A stretch of DNA of 24,884 bases from GCA-003244245 sp035276605 (lineage in GTDB: Bacteria; Actinomycetota; Actinomycetes; Mycobacteriales; Pseudonocardiaceae). A program made the position numbers and the translations under genes. The notes beneath the pieces are model-generated. The model had not been told where the DNA came from and did not search any database. It saw only the letters and a list, made by a program, of their open reading frames with translations. Where the stretch lies: contig DATELN010000165.1 of NCBI GenBank assembly GCA_035276605.1, forward strand, positions 1 through 24,884. The letters run 5' to 3'. The first letter of the stretch is position 1, and each line of letters begins with the position of its first letter. This document shows positions 1 to 6,789 of the stretch, piece by piece.

Positions 1-110
1 CTAGATCCGCGGTGCGTCACCGCGACCCGGTCGCCCTGTTTGGCGAAGGCGTAGGCGATCGCCAACCCGATACCCCGGTTGCCGCCAGTGACAAGAACAG
101 AACGGCCCAC
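1..110 (-). CDS. fabG: 3-oxoacyl-ACP reductase, MabA/FabG1 type (5' part only)
   Basis: This is the N-terminal end of a short-chain dehydrogenase that runs off the left edge of the window; 36 complete codons are visible. The reading begins GRSVLVTGGNRGIGLAIA, with the Rossmann dinucleotide-binding motif TGGNRGIG, and continues to VAVTHRGS, which closely resembles mycobacterial MabA (FabG1), the NADPH-dependent beta-ketoacyl-ACP reductase of fatty acid elongation. A GTG at 110-108 is preferred as start because a GGAGGGA ribosome-binding site lies about 8 nt upstream; a GTG at 116-114 sits too close to it. The gene follows the moxR/DUF58/VWA operon on the same strand, as mabA does in Mycobacterium, where inhA comes next. 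The identity of the downstream gene cannot be seen here. Confidence 0.9.
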   Translation of the reverse strand, partial: MGRSVLVTGGNRGIGLAIAYAFAKQGDRVAVTHRGS

Positions 111-128
111 CTGCACTCCCTCCGGTCG

Positions 129-178
129 CGGTTGTGAGTGCGTAACAGTGTCCTAACACTGTTACGCACTCACGACCG
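129..178 (-). terminator. Long palindromic terminator-like hairpin between the VWA gene and fabG
   Basis: A perfect inverted repeat has arms at 134-151 (GTGAGTGCGTAACAGTGT) and 156-173, with a 4-nt loop CCTA. Allowing one T/G wobble position at 133/174, the stem extends four more pairs to 129-178. It starts 8 bp past the stop of the VWA gene and lies upstream of the fabG ribosome-binding site. No T-run follows, so termination would be of the hairpin type common in actinobacteria; this role is inferred. Its ends match the palindrome after the aconitase gene. Confidence 0.75.
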
Positions 179-186
179 AGCCCGCC

Positions 187-1170
187 TCACGGTAGCCGCT
201 GGCCGATGGCCACCGCGCCGGCGGCGGCGAGTATCGCAGTGATGGTGCCCGTGATGAGCCACGGTTTGCTGGCATCGGCTCGCTTGGTTTCGTAGCCGAT
301 CTGCTCGCCAAGCGTGTTGACGACGTCGCTGAGCTGGCCGGCGGTGCCGGCGTCGTAGAACTGCCCTCCGGACAGCTCGGCAATCCGCCTGATCGATTCG
401 TCGTCGGTGGGCACCGGCTGGCGCTCACCGTTGATTTCCACTTGGCCGTAGGCAGTGCCGAAGGAGATCGCCGAAATTGGAACCTTGGCGGCAGCTGCGG
501 CGCGGGCTGCGGTGAACCCGCCGCGAGGGTCGTCGCCGTCGGGTGTCGGCACGGTCTGCTTGCCGTCGGTGAGTAGCACGATGCGTGCTGGCGGCGGCCC
601 CTGTGCATCGGGGACCACGGCGCCGAACGCCTCGATGGATGACAAGGCGGCGAAGATCGCTTCCCCCGTACCGGTGGCTTCAGCCAGCTTGAGATTATCG
701 ATCGCCCGGATCACGGCGGCCCGTTCAGTGGTCGGCGACACCAGGACCGTGGCTGAACCGGCGAATGACACCAGGCCCAGGTTCACGCCGGGCGTGAGGT
801 CGTGGGCGAACTTCTTGGCCTCCCGCTGGGCGGCTGCGATCCGGCTCGGTTCGATATCGGTGGCCCGCATGGACAGCGACACGTCGATCACCAGCATCAC
901 CGTGGCGCGGTTGCGCGGTACCTTCTGTTCCGCCGTCGGGCCGGCCAGCGCGACGGTTAACAGCACCAACCCGGTGAGCAGCAGTACCACCGGCAGGTGC
1001 CGATGCCAGCCCTGACGGTTGGGCGCGAGTTGCTCCAGCATGGCGAGGTTGGCAAAACGCAAGATCTGCCGGCGCCGCCGTCCCTGCATCCAGACATAGC
1101 CGATCGCCAGTGCTGCGACCACAACCAGTAGCAGGAACCACAGTGGGCTGGCAAAGGCGCCGAATGTCAC
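187..1170 (-). CDS. Membrane-anchored von Willebrand factor A (VWA) domain protein, Rv1481-like
   Basis: This 327-residue protein has a hydrophobic N-terminal segment (about residues 7-27), a basic loop, a second membrane segment (about 60-80), a VWA domain and a final membrane helix (about 300-320). The metal-ion-dependent adhesion site is visible as DVSLS (DxSxS) following VMLVI, with the later LLTDGKQT strand. The architecture matches the membrane VWA proteins encoded after moxR and a DUF58 gene, including Rv1481 of M. tuberculosis. Such proteins are thought to work with MoxR ATPases in metal insertion or folding of envelope complexes; this is family knowledge and the client is unknown. 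Its GTG start at 1170 overlaps the TGA of the DUF58 gene by 4 nt (GTGA), which suggests translational coupling. It is the last gene of the moxR operon before a strong hairpin. Confidence 0.9.
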   Translation of the reverse strand: MTFGAFASPLWFLLLVVVAALAIGYVWMQGRRRRQILRFANLAMLEQLAPNRQGWHRHLPVVLLLTGLVLLTVALAGPTAEQKVPRNRATVMLVIDVSLSMRATDIEPSRIAAAQREAKKFAHDLTPGVNLGLVSFAGSATVLVSPTTERAAVIRAIDNLKLAEATGTGEAIFAALSSIEAFGAVVPDAQGPPPARIVLLTDGKQTVPTPDGDDPRGGFTAARAAAAAKVPISAISFGTAYGQVEINGERQPVPTDDESIRRIAELSGGQFYDAGTAGQLSDVVNTLGEQIGYETKRADASKPWLITGTITAILAAAGAVAIGQRLP

Positions 1171-2138
1171 GCGACGCCTCCGGACCAGAGCCGTTTGCGG
1201 GCAACCGCGAAACGCACCATGTCAGAGACCCAGTCCGAGTCGGTGCGCAGCGTCAACTGGGCAGCACCGCATCGCCGCAAAGCACTGGCCACCTCGTCAC
1301 GATGCGCGGCAGCCGCGGCGGCGAACTCCCGGCGCAGCAGCGGCGTGGTCACCACCTCCTTCTGCCGCCCTGTCTCTGGATCTGCCAGTACCACCGTGCC
1401 CATGTCCGGCAGTTCAAGATCTCGCGGATCGAGCACCTCAATGGCGATCAGGTCATGCCGAGCGGACAAACCGCGCAGCGGCCGTTCCCAGTCGAAGGCG
1501 TCCCCGAACCGCGGACCCAGGAAGTCTGAGATCAGGGCGACCAGTCCGCGGCGTCGCGGTGGGCGGCGCAGCATCTCGAGTGTCCCGGCCAGGTCGCCGC
1601 GCACACCCTCGGCGGCTCGCGGTAGCTCGGCGATCCGGCGAATCATTCCCCGGGCATGCGGTAGGCCGCCGCGCGCCGGGATCCGCAGCGTGTCCGCGCC
1701 GGTGCTCACCACAGCACCGACCCGGTTACCGCCGCCCCTGGTCAGATGCGCCACCGCGGCGCAGGCAGCTACCGCGAGCTCGCGCTTGTCACACTCCGCC
1801 GTGCCGAAGTCCAGGCTCGCCGACAAGTCGACGGCCAGCCAACTCTCCAGCTCGCGGTCGGCGACGGTCTCGCGGATATGCGGTTCGGTGGTGCGCGCGG
1901 TCACCGCCCAGTCCATCCGGCGGACGTCGTCGCCGGGCTGGTAATGCCGCGCTTCACCCGGCTCGGTGCCTGGCCCCGGCACCAGTCCCAAATGGTTACC
2001 TTGCAGCAGCCCGTCCAGCCGGCGCCGGACGGTCAGCTCCAACGCGCGGAGCCCGGCCTCCATGCGTCCCTCACGCAGTTCCGGCGGCGCCCACCGGCGC
2101 CGCTCGCCCTGCTCACCCCGCTCGCCGCGCGCCGCCAT
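1167..2138 (-). CDS. DUF58 domain protein, Rv1480-like partner of MoxR
   Basis: This is a 323-residue cytoplasmic protein. The DUF58 core is recognised by HYQPGDDVRRMDWAVTART (about residues 85-103), which matches the family pattern of a Y-x-x-G-D followed by R-x-x-D-W, and then by a VWA-like strand WLAVDLSASLDFG. No membrane segment is evident, unlike many DUF58 proteins that carry two N-terminal helices. The start at 2138 lies 7 bp after the moxR stop, with GAGG just upstream. The end overlaps the VWA gene by 4 nt. The moxR-DUF58-VWA order is the standard arrangement of this operon type, and the N-terminal stretch is rich in Arg and Glu. Function is inferred from the operon: an adaptor between the AAA+ ATPase and the membrane VWA protein. 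Confidence 0.9.
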   Translation of the reverse strand: MAARGERGEQGERRRWAPPELREGRMEAGLRALELTVRRRLDGLLQGNHLGLVPGPGTEPGEARHYQPGDDVRRMDWAVTARTTEPHIRETVADRELESWLAVDLSASLDFGTAECDKRELAVAACAAVAHLTRGGGNRVGAVVSTGADTLRIPARGGLPHARGMIRRIAELPRAAEGVRGDLAGTLEMLRRPPRRRGLVALISDFLGPRFGDAFDWERPLRGLSARHDLIAIEVLDPRDLELPDMGTVVLADPETGRQKEVVTTPLLRREFAAAAAAHRDEVASALRRCGAAQLTLRTDSDWVSDMVRFAVARKRLWSGGVA

Positions 2139-2145
2139 CGCCTCG

Positions 2146-3249
2146 TCAACTCTGCCCAGCTACCCCGGCCGGCGTTCCTGAGTCACCCGTCACCGGATCG
2201 GAGTTCCGGGGACGGGCGGATACCTGGGGCAACGGCACGGTCTGTAGCACTCGGGTAACGATGTGTTCCACCGGCACACCGTCCGCTAGTGCGTCGTAGG
2301 ACAGCACCAGGCGGTGGCGCAGCACGTCACCGGCAATGTCGATGACATCCTGCGGCAACACGTAGTCTCGCCCGCGGATCAACGCCATGGCACGGGCGGC
2401 CGCCACGATGCCCAAGCTGGCCCGCGGGGAAGCGCCGTAAGCCACCCACCCAGCCACGTCGGAAAGCCCATGGTCGGCTGGTGTTCGGGTCGCGAGTACC
2501 AGCCGCACCACGTAGTCGACCAGGGCGTGGTGCACGAATACCCGCGCGGCGACTTGCTGCAGACGGACCAACTCGGAAGGGTCGAGCACCCGATGCGGTT
2601 GCGGTGGCTGCACGCCCATCCGATAGATGATCTCCCGCTCCTCCTCTACCGTGGGGTACTGCACCAGGATCTTGAATAGAAATCGGTCGCGTTGCGCTTC
2701 GGGAAGCGGGTAGACGCCCTCATTCTCGATCGGGTTCTGGGTGGCCAACACAAGGAATGGCGCGGGCGTCGGGTAGGTGGTACCGCCGATCGAGACGTGC
2801 CGTTCCGCCATGACTTCCAGCAGTGCAGACTGCACTTTGGCCGGCGCTCGGTTGATCTCATCGGCGAGTACGAAATTCGCCATCACGGGTCCAAGCTCGA
2901 CATCGAACTGCTCCCGGCCCTGCCGGTAGATGCGGGTACCGAGAATGTCGGCAGGAACCAGGTCAGGCGTGAATTGGATACGCGAGAACGTGCCGCCCAC
3001 CACGCGAGCGATGGTCTCCACGGCAAGGGTTTTGGCTACCCCTGGCACGCCTTCCAGGAGCAGGTGACCGCCGGCCAGCAGGCCGACGAGCATCCGCTCG
3101 ACCAGCCGATCCTGCCCTACGATCACCCGCTGGATCTCGAATACCGTCTGCTCGATCAGCTCGGCGTCTTTGGCCGGGGACATGGGACGGCCGGTGCGGC
3201 TGGCCGAACCGGATACCGGCGGGGGCGCCCCGCCGTCGGCGTCGCTCAC
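2146..3249 (-). CDS. moxR: MoxR family AAA+ ATPase
   Basis: This is a MoxR-type AAA+ ATPase, probably a chaperone-like motor acting on its DUF58 and VWA neighbours. Visible motifs are the Walker A GVPGVAKT, the Walker B with following residues FVLADEINRAP, sensor 1 LATQNPIE, and the arginine-finger region EAQRDRF. The C-terminal lid extends to about residue 330 and is followed by a short Pro/Ser-rich tail. The open frame reaches 3363, but the GTG at 3249-3247 is chosen because GAGGAGG lies about 5 nt upstream and the residues before it do not resemble the family. That gives 367 residues, within the family's usual range of about 320 to 380. The closest match by memory is MoxR1 (Rv1479). It lies 155 bp downstream of the ripA-like gene, so it may be read from its own promoter. 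Confidence 0.93.
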   Translation of the reverse strand: MSDADGGAPPPVSGSASRTGRPMSPAKDAELIEQTVFEIQRVIVGQDRLVERMLVGLLAGGHLLLEGVPGVAKTLAVETIARVVGGTFSRIQFTPDLVPADILGTRIYRQGREQFDVELGPVMANFVLADEINRAPAKVQSALLEVMAERHVSIGGTTYPTPAPFLVLATQNPIENEGVYPLPEAQRDRFLFKILVQYPTVEEEREIIYRMGVQPPQPHRVLDPSELVRLQQVAARVFVHHALVDYVVRLVLATRTPADHGLSDVAGWVAYGASPRASLGIVAAARAMALIRGRDYVLPQDVIDIAGDVLRHRLVLSYDALADGVPVEHIVTRVLQTVPLPQVSARPRNSDPVTGDSGTPAGVAGQS

Positions 3250-3404
3250 GGGTCCTCCTCGCACAAGTCCGTTCGGGCGCAAGACAACCGTGGCACACTG
3301 CGTTTGCCGCAGACATGGCAGCATCCACCGACACCCACGGTTGCCGGATCCAGGCAGACCCAACCCCGGTGGCGGTGTGGCGGCTGTGAAGGTTCTCGCT
3401 GCGT

Positions 3405-4736
3405 TTACAGCATCCGTACGGCGTAGGGCATGATCCCGTCGTAGCGCACCGAGGTGACGCGCACCGCAGCGCCCGAATACGGCGCTTCGATCATCTGCTC
3501 GCCACCGATGTACAGGGCCACGTGGTGGACGTCTCCGTCGGTGCCCCAGAACAGCATGTCGCCGGGACGCTTCTGAGCCAGCGGCACCTTCCGGCCGGAG
3601 TTGTACTGAAAGCCGCTGTAGTGCGGTAACGAATAGCCTAGTGCTCGGGAGAAGACGTAGATCATCAATCCGGAGCAGTCGAAACCGATCTTGCGGTAGT
3701 CCCCGAATGAATCGGCGACACCGCCATCCCGAACGCCGATGGTCGGGCCCGCGGCGTCACCGCCTCCCCAGGAGTAGCGGATCCCGAGTTGGCTCATCGC
3801 CCGGTTGATCACGGATTGTGCGGAGGTGGCCATGGCCCGTGACCCACTAGTCGCGGCGCTGCGCTCGGCCGCTGTGGCTGCTGCCGCTGCGGCAGCGGCG
3901 GCAGCAGCCTGTTCCCGATCCCGCTGCGCTCGCCACTCCTCGTAGCGTTGGCGTTGTCCGCGTAGCCCCGCGGCGGCGTTCTGCGCGTCATAAAGCTGTC
4001 GCTCCAGGTCGCCCTTGCGGTCCTCGAGGGCTTTGGACTTCGTCGCTTGCGCTGCCTCAGTATCGATCGCGACGCGGTAGGCGGTGTCGAATGCGGTCTT
4101 CGCCTCGGCGGCGGTTTGCTTAGCGACCTGAGCCGCCGCCAGGGCAGCTCGGGTCTGGGAATCCTTGTTGGCCGCATCGACCCGGGCCCGTTGCATGTTG
4201 TCTATCGCGTGCAGCTGGGCACCACCCACGGCATCCAGCAGCTCGGCTCGCGCGAGCAGATCTTTGGGGCTTTTCGAGCCGAGGAAAGCCGACAGTGAAC
4301 CGACCGTAGTCCCCTGCCGGAAACTCGCGGCGGCGAACTCGTCGAGGGCCTGATGCGCCGCTGCGATCTGCGCGGCGGCGGCGTCGGCTTCCGCGCGGGC
4401 GCTGTCAGCCCGTAGCGTCGCAGCAGCAAGGGCGGCCTGCGCCGCCTGCTCATTGATGAGCGCCTTGTTGGCTTGCTCGTGTCTGAGCTCGATTTGGGAC
4501 TGCGCCGCCACTAGCGCCGCTTCGGCCTGGGCCACCTGGTTTGCTAGCTGGCCGACCCTCGTAGCCGTGGCGTTGACATGCGCTTGGCTTTTGTTGAGGT
4601 CGTCGTCGCTGGGATTGGGCGGCGGTGGTGGTAACGCATACCCGAGGGCTGGGTGACCCACCAGAGCCAGCACCGCGAGCATAGTTGCAACAAACGCACG
4701 GCCGAGCACGTGACGCCGAATCCCGACGTTCAACAC
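3405..4736 (-). CDS. ripA: Secreted RipA-like peptidoglycan endopeptidase (NlpC/P60)
   Basis: This 443-residue exported cell-wall hydrolase would cleave peptide stems during division. Residues 1 to about 34 form a signal peptide with a basic start, a hydrophobic core (VATMLAVLALVG) and a likely cleavage after ALGYA. Residues about 45-290 are an Ala/Gln/Lys-rich coiled coil ending in an Ala-rich run, and residues about 305-443 are the NlpC/P60 domain. The catalytic residues can be placed as Cys354 (GFDCSGL), His405 (HHVALYIG) and Glu417 (MIEAPYSG). Their spacing of 51 and 12 is close to the Cys383-His432-Glu444 known for M. tuberculosis RipA. The GTG start has AAGGGAG about 5 nt upstream. Only one such gene is present; mycobacteria have a ripA-ripB pair before moxR1. 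Four GTAAC pentamers upstream suggest MtrA control. Confidence 0.9.
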   Translation of the reverse strand: MLNVGIRRHVLGRAFVATMLAVLALVGHPALGYALPPPPPNPSDDDLNKSQAHVNATATRVGQLANQVAQAEAALVAAQSQIELRHEQANKALINEQAAQAALAAATLRADSARAEADAAAAQIAAAHQALDEFAAASFRQGTTVGSLSAFLGSKSPKDLLARAELLDAVGGAQLHAIDNMQRARVDAANKDSQTRAALAAAQVAKQTAAEAKTAFDTAYRVAIDTEAAQATKSKALEDRKGDLERQLYDAQNAAAGLRGQRQRYEEWRAQRDREQAAAAAAAAAAATAAERSAATSGSRAMATSAQSVINRAMSQLGIRYSWGGGDAAGPTIGVRDGGVADSFGDYRKIGFDCSGLMIYVFSRALGYSLPHYSGFQYNSGRKVPLAQKRPGDMLFWGTDGDVHHVALYIGGEQMIEAPYSGAAVRVTSVRYDGIMPYAVRML

Positions 4737-4824
4737 CGCACTCCCTTCCCGGCCCTTGAATGCAGGCGCCGGTTCCCCCCGGGTCAGTCAGAACTTGTCA
4801 AGCCAGAACGCGGATGCACCTTGT

Positions 4825-4853
4825 CACATATCGCTCAAAAACACCAAGCGCCT
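4825..4853 (-). promoter_or_regulatory. Candidate promoter of the ripA-like gene
   Basis: On the minus strand a TATGTG hexamer (4830-4825) could be a -10 element, with a poor -35 region (4853-4848) 17 bp before it. The GTAAC array begins 6 bp further upstream. A weak -35 with adjacent activator boxes would fit an activated promoter. This is pattern reading only; the leader would be about 80 nt. Confidence 0.3.
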
Positions 4854-4858
4854 CTCCA

Positions 4859-4908
4859 GTAACTTTTGTAACATCCACCACATGGGCATACCGTAACAGC
4901 GAGGTAAC
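4859..4908 (-). promoter_or_regulatory. MtrA-box-like direct repeats (four GTAAC pentamers) upstream of the ripA-like gene
   Basis: On the plus strand, GTAAC occurs at 4859-4863, 4868-4872, 4893-4897 and 4904-4908, all in one orientation; read toward the gene they are GTTAC. The second pair has an 11-bp period and the first a 9-bp period, as expected for a response regulator dimer on one DNA face. The actinobacterial regulator MtrA is known to bind loosely conserved direct repeats of this kind and to control ripA and other cell-wall genes. Binding here is inferred. Confidence 0.55.
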
Positions 4909-4944
4909 GCAGCGTGATAAGCCCTGCGGGTGCCGCAGGTGGGC

Positions 4945-5099
4945 TCAGTTCTGGAGCTGTCCGGGTGGCGATAGCTCGGCCACCGTGGCCAGGAACTGGA
5001 CTGCGGGGCTGGCTTCCTGGCTGGCGAGGTTGCCATGTCGATGGCCTGCTCGTGGTGGACGGCCATGTCCCTGGCTGCCGAGGACGCGGCGAAAGACAG
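4945..5099 (-). pseudogene. Frameshifted relic of a DUF305 protein
   Basis: Directly after the acyl-CoA synthetase stop, and in its frame, the minus strand reads FAASSAARDMAVHHEQAIDM. That is the diagnostic start of the DUF305 family (M-x-x-HH-x-QA-x-x-M, a small ferritin-like four-helix fold of poorly known role). In that frame the similarity then stops. In another frame the same stretch reads SPAVQFLATVAELSPPGQLQN and ends at TGA 4947-4945, which resembles the next DUF305 helix (P-A-V-x-x-LA-x-x-I-x-x-x-Q-x-x-Q). A frameshift and loss of the gene's start and end explain the pattern. No ribosome-binding site or full-length frame is left. The rest of the 4737-5108 gap holds only the GTAAC array and leader of the ripA-like gene. 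Confidence 0.6.
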
Positions 5100-5108
5100 C
5101 CCGCGTCG

Positions 5109-6647
5109 TCAGTTCACCTGGCGCTCGCGACCCTGCCAGTATTCTTGGCGCAGCTTGAATTTCTGGATCTTGCCGGTGGCCGTGCGCGGGATCGACTCAC
5201 GAAACTCGACAGATGTCGGCGTCTTGAAACCGGCCAACCGCTCCTTGCAGTAGGCGATGATCTCCTCCTCGGTGACCTGCGCCTCCGCAGCCACGACGAC
5301 CAGCGCCTTGATTGTTTCTCCCCAGCGGTCGGAGGGCACACCGATCACCGCAACTTCGGCCACCGCCGGGTGACTGAAAATGCAGTCCTCCACCTCGATT
5401 GAGGAAACGTTCTCGCCGCCAGTAATAATTACGTCCTTTTTCCGGTCAGTGATGCAAAGATAACCATCATCATCAATCAACCCGCCGTCGCCGGTACGAA
5501 ACCACCCATCCACGAGCACGTCATTGCTGGCATCGGTGCTTTGCCAGTACCCGGCCATCACGACGTTGGAGCGGGCGAGCACTTCCCCGGATTCCGAAAT
5601 ACGCAGCTGCACCCCCAACGCCGGCCCGCCGGCTCGCGACAGGCGTCGCGCGCGGTCTTCGGCGGATAACTGGTCATCGGCTGGTGCGCTGCGGTTGAAG
5701 GTCAGTAGCGGGGCGGTCTCGGTAAGCCCGTAGATCTGCATGAACTCCCACCCGAGCTCCTCGCTGATCCGGTGGATCACCCTGGTGGGCGGCGGGGCGC
5801 CCGCGCAGACCAGCCGCACCCGCCCACGGCCGGGAATCTCGCCTGGCCAACTCGCAGCCGCATCCAGCACCGCGTTCCACACCGCGGGCGCGCCACACAT
5901 CAACGTCACGCCGTGTTGGTCGACCCGCCGCAGGATCTCCGCACCGTCCACCTTGCGCAGCACGACCTGCCGGGCTCCGAGCCCGACGAGCCCGTAAGGC
6001 ATGCCCCACCCATTGCAGTGGAACATCGGCAGAGTGTGCAGGTAGACATCACGTTCCCAGGCCCGCGTGTGCATGGCGAAGGTGACCGCGTTGATCCAAA
6101 TGTTGCGGTGCGTCAGCTGCACGCCTTTGGGCCGTGCGGTGGTGCCCGAGGTGTAGTTGATCGTCGCCGTGGCGTCCTCGTCAGGCTCGGCCCACGGACG
6201 TGGTTCGACGTCGAAGCGCATCAGCAGCTCCTCGGTCTCACCACCGAGCACGAAACGGTGCGGCGCTGTCACGGCTTTGAGCGGCTCGTCAAGTGCCGGA
6301 TCGACCAGCAGCACCGACGAGTCGCTGTGCGACACGATGTACTCCACTTCGTCGGCACGCAGCCGGAAATTCACCGGGACGCAGATCCGGCCGCTGGCCG
6401 ACACGGCGTGTAACAGCTCGAGCAACCGGGCGCAGTTGTGGCTGACCACCGCTACCCGCTCGCCGGTACCCACCCCGAGCGCATCCAGACCCGCCTGCCA
6501 GGCCCGAATCCGGCGGCCTAGCTGCTGATAGGTCGATGTCTCTACCGCTGGAGCCGGTTGGACTGATTCATCCACAACCGCAATAGACTGCGCGAACGCC
6601 GTCTGTCCCCGGTCCAAGAAATCTCCAACTGTCAAAGGCACCCGCAT
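5109..6647 (-). CDS. Acyl-CoA synthetase / AMP-dependent ligase (FadD-like)
   Basis: This 512-residue ANL-superfamily enzyme would activate a carboxylic acid, probably a fatty acid, to its acyl-CoA through an acyl-AMP intermediate. The core motifs are visible in order: the ATP-binding loop YTSGTTARPKG (about residues 165-175), the YGLTETAP motif (about 310), RTGDGG, the hinge ITDRKKDVIITGGENVSS with the DRKKD hinge residues, and the C-terminal RTATGKIQKFKLR, which holds the catalytic lysine. The length is typical for a single-domain FadD-type ligase. The ATG at 6647 has an AAGG-containing stretch upstream. It is transcribed divergently from aconitase, with 142 bp between the chosen starts. 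Substrate length cannot be read from the sequence, so no symbol is given. Confidence 0.92.
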   Translation of the reverse strand: MRVPLTVGDFLDRGQTAFAQSIAVVDESVQPAPAVETSTYQQLGRRIRAWQAGLDALGVGTGERVAVVSHNCARLLELLHAVSASGRICVPVNFRLRADEVEYIVSHSDSSVLLVDPALDEPLKAVTAPHRFVLGGETEELLMRFDVEPRPWAEPDEDATATINYTSGTTARPKGVQLTHRNIWINAVTFAMHTRAWERDVYLHTLPMFHCNGWGMPYGLVGLGARQVVLRKVDGAEILRRVDQHGVTLMCGAPAVWNAVLDAAASWPGEIPGRGRVRLVCAGAPPPTRVIHRISEELGWEFMQIYGLTETAPLLTFNRSAPADDQLSAEDRARRLSRAGGPALGVQLRISESGEVLARSNVVMAGYWQSTDASNDVLVDGWFRTGDGGLIDDDGYLCITDRKKDVIITGGENVSSIEVEDCIFSHPAVAEVAVIGVPSDRWGETIKALVVVAAEAQVTEEEIIAYCKERLAGFKTPTSVEFRESIPRTATGKIQKFKLRQEYWQGRERQVN

Positions 6648-6679
6648 AACCCAACCTTATGGCCTCACACCCCCGACAT

Positions 6680-6727
6680 GGAGACAAATTCCGGCGACGG
6701 GACGGTCGATAACCCCGATATGTCTCC
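6680..6727. promoter_or_regulatory. Inverted 7-bp repeat in the ligase/aconitase divergent intergenic region
   Basis: GGAGACA at 6680-6686 is matched by its inverse TGTCTCC at 6721-6727, with the centre in the middle of the divergent promoter region. It could be an operator shared by the two genes, but the wide spacing (34 bp) makes chance quite possible. No convincing -35/-10 pair was identified. Confidence 0.2.
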
Positions 6728-6789
6728 CGGTCGGGTATGGGAGGTGGCGGAAGGGGTCAGGACGTAGAGTCACGGGTGAGGAGGTGCCA

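Noticed and set aside
1195..1944. A 249-residue plus-strand open frame
   Set aside because: It is antisense to the DUF58 gene and its Ser/Arg-rich translation is typical of shadow frames.
4797..4802. A perfect TTGACA on the minus strand as a -35 element for the ripA-like gene
   Set aside because: No -10-like sequence lies 16-18 bp downstream; the region there is a run of G.
4741..4860. A c-di-AMP (ydaO-type) riboswitch before the ripA-like gene, suggested by a GGGGGGAACC stretch in the leader
   Set aside because: The other conserved blocks of that riboswitch, including the GGGGTGAAT-like part, are not present, and no matching stems were found.
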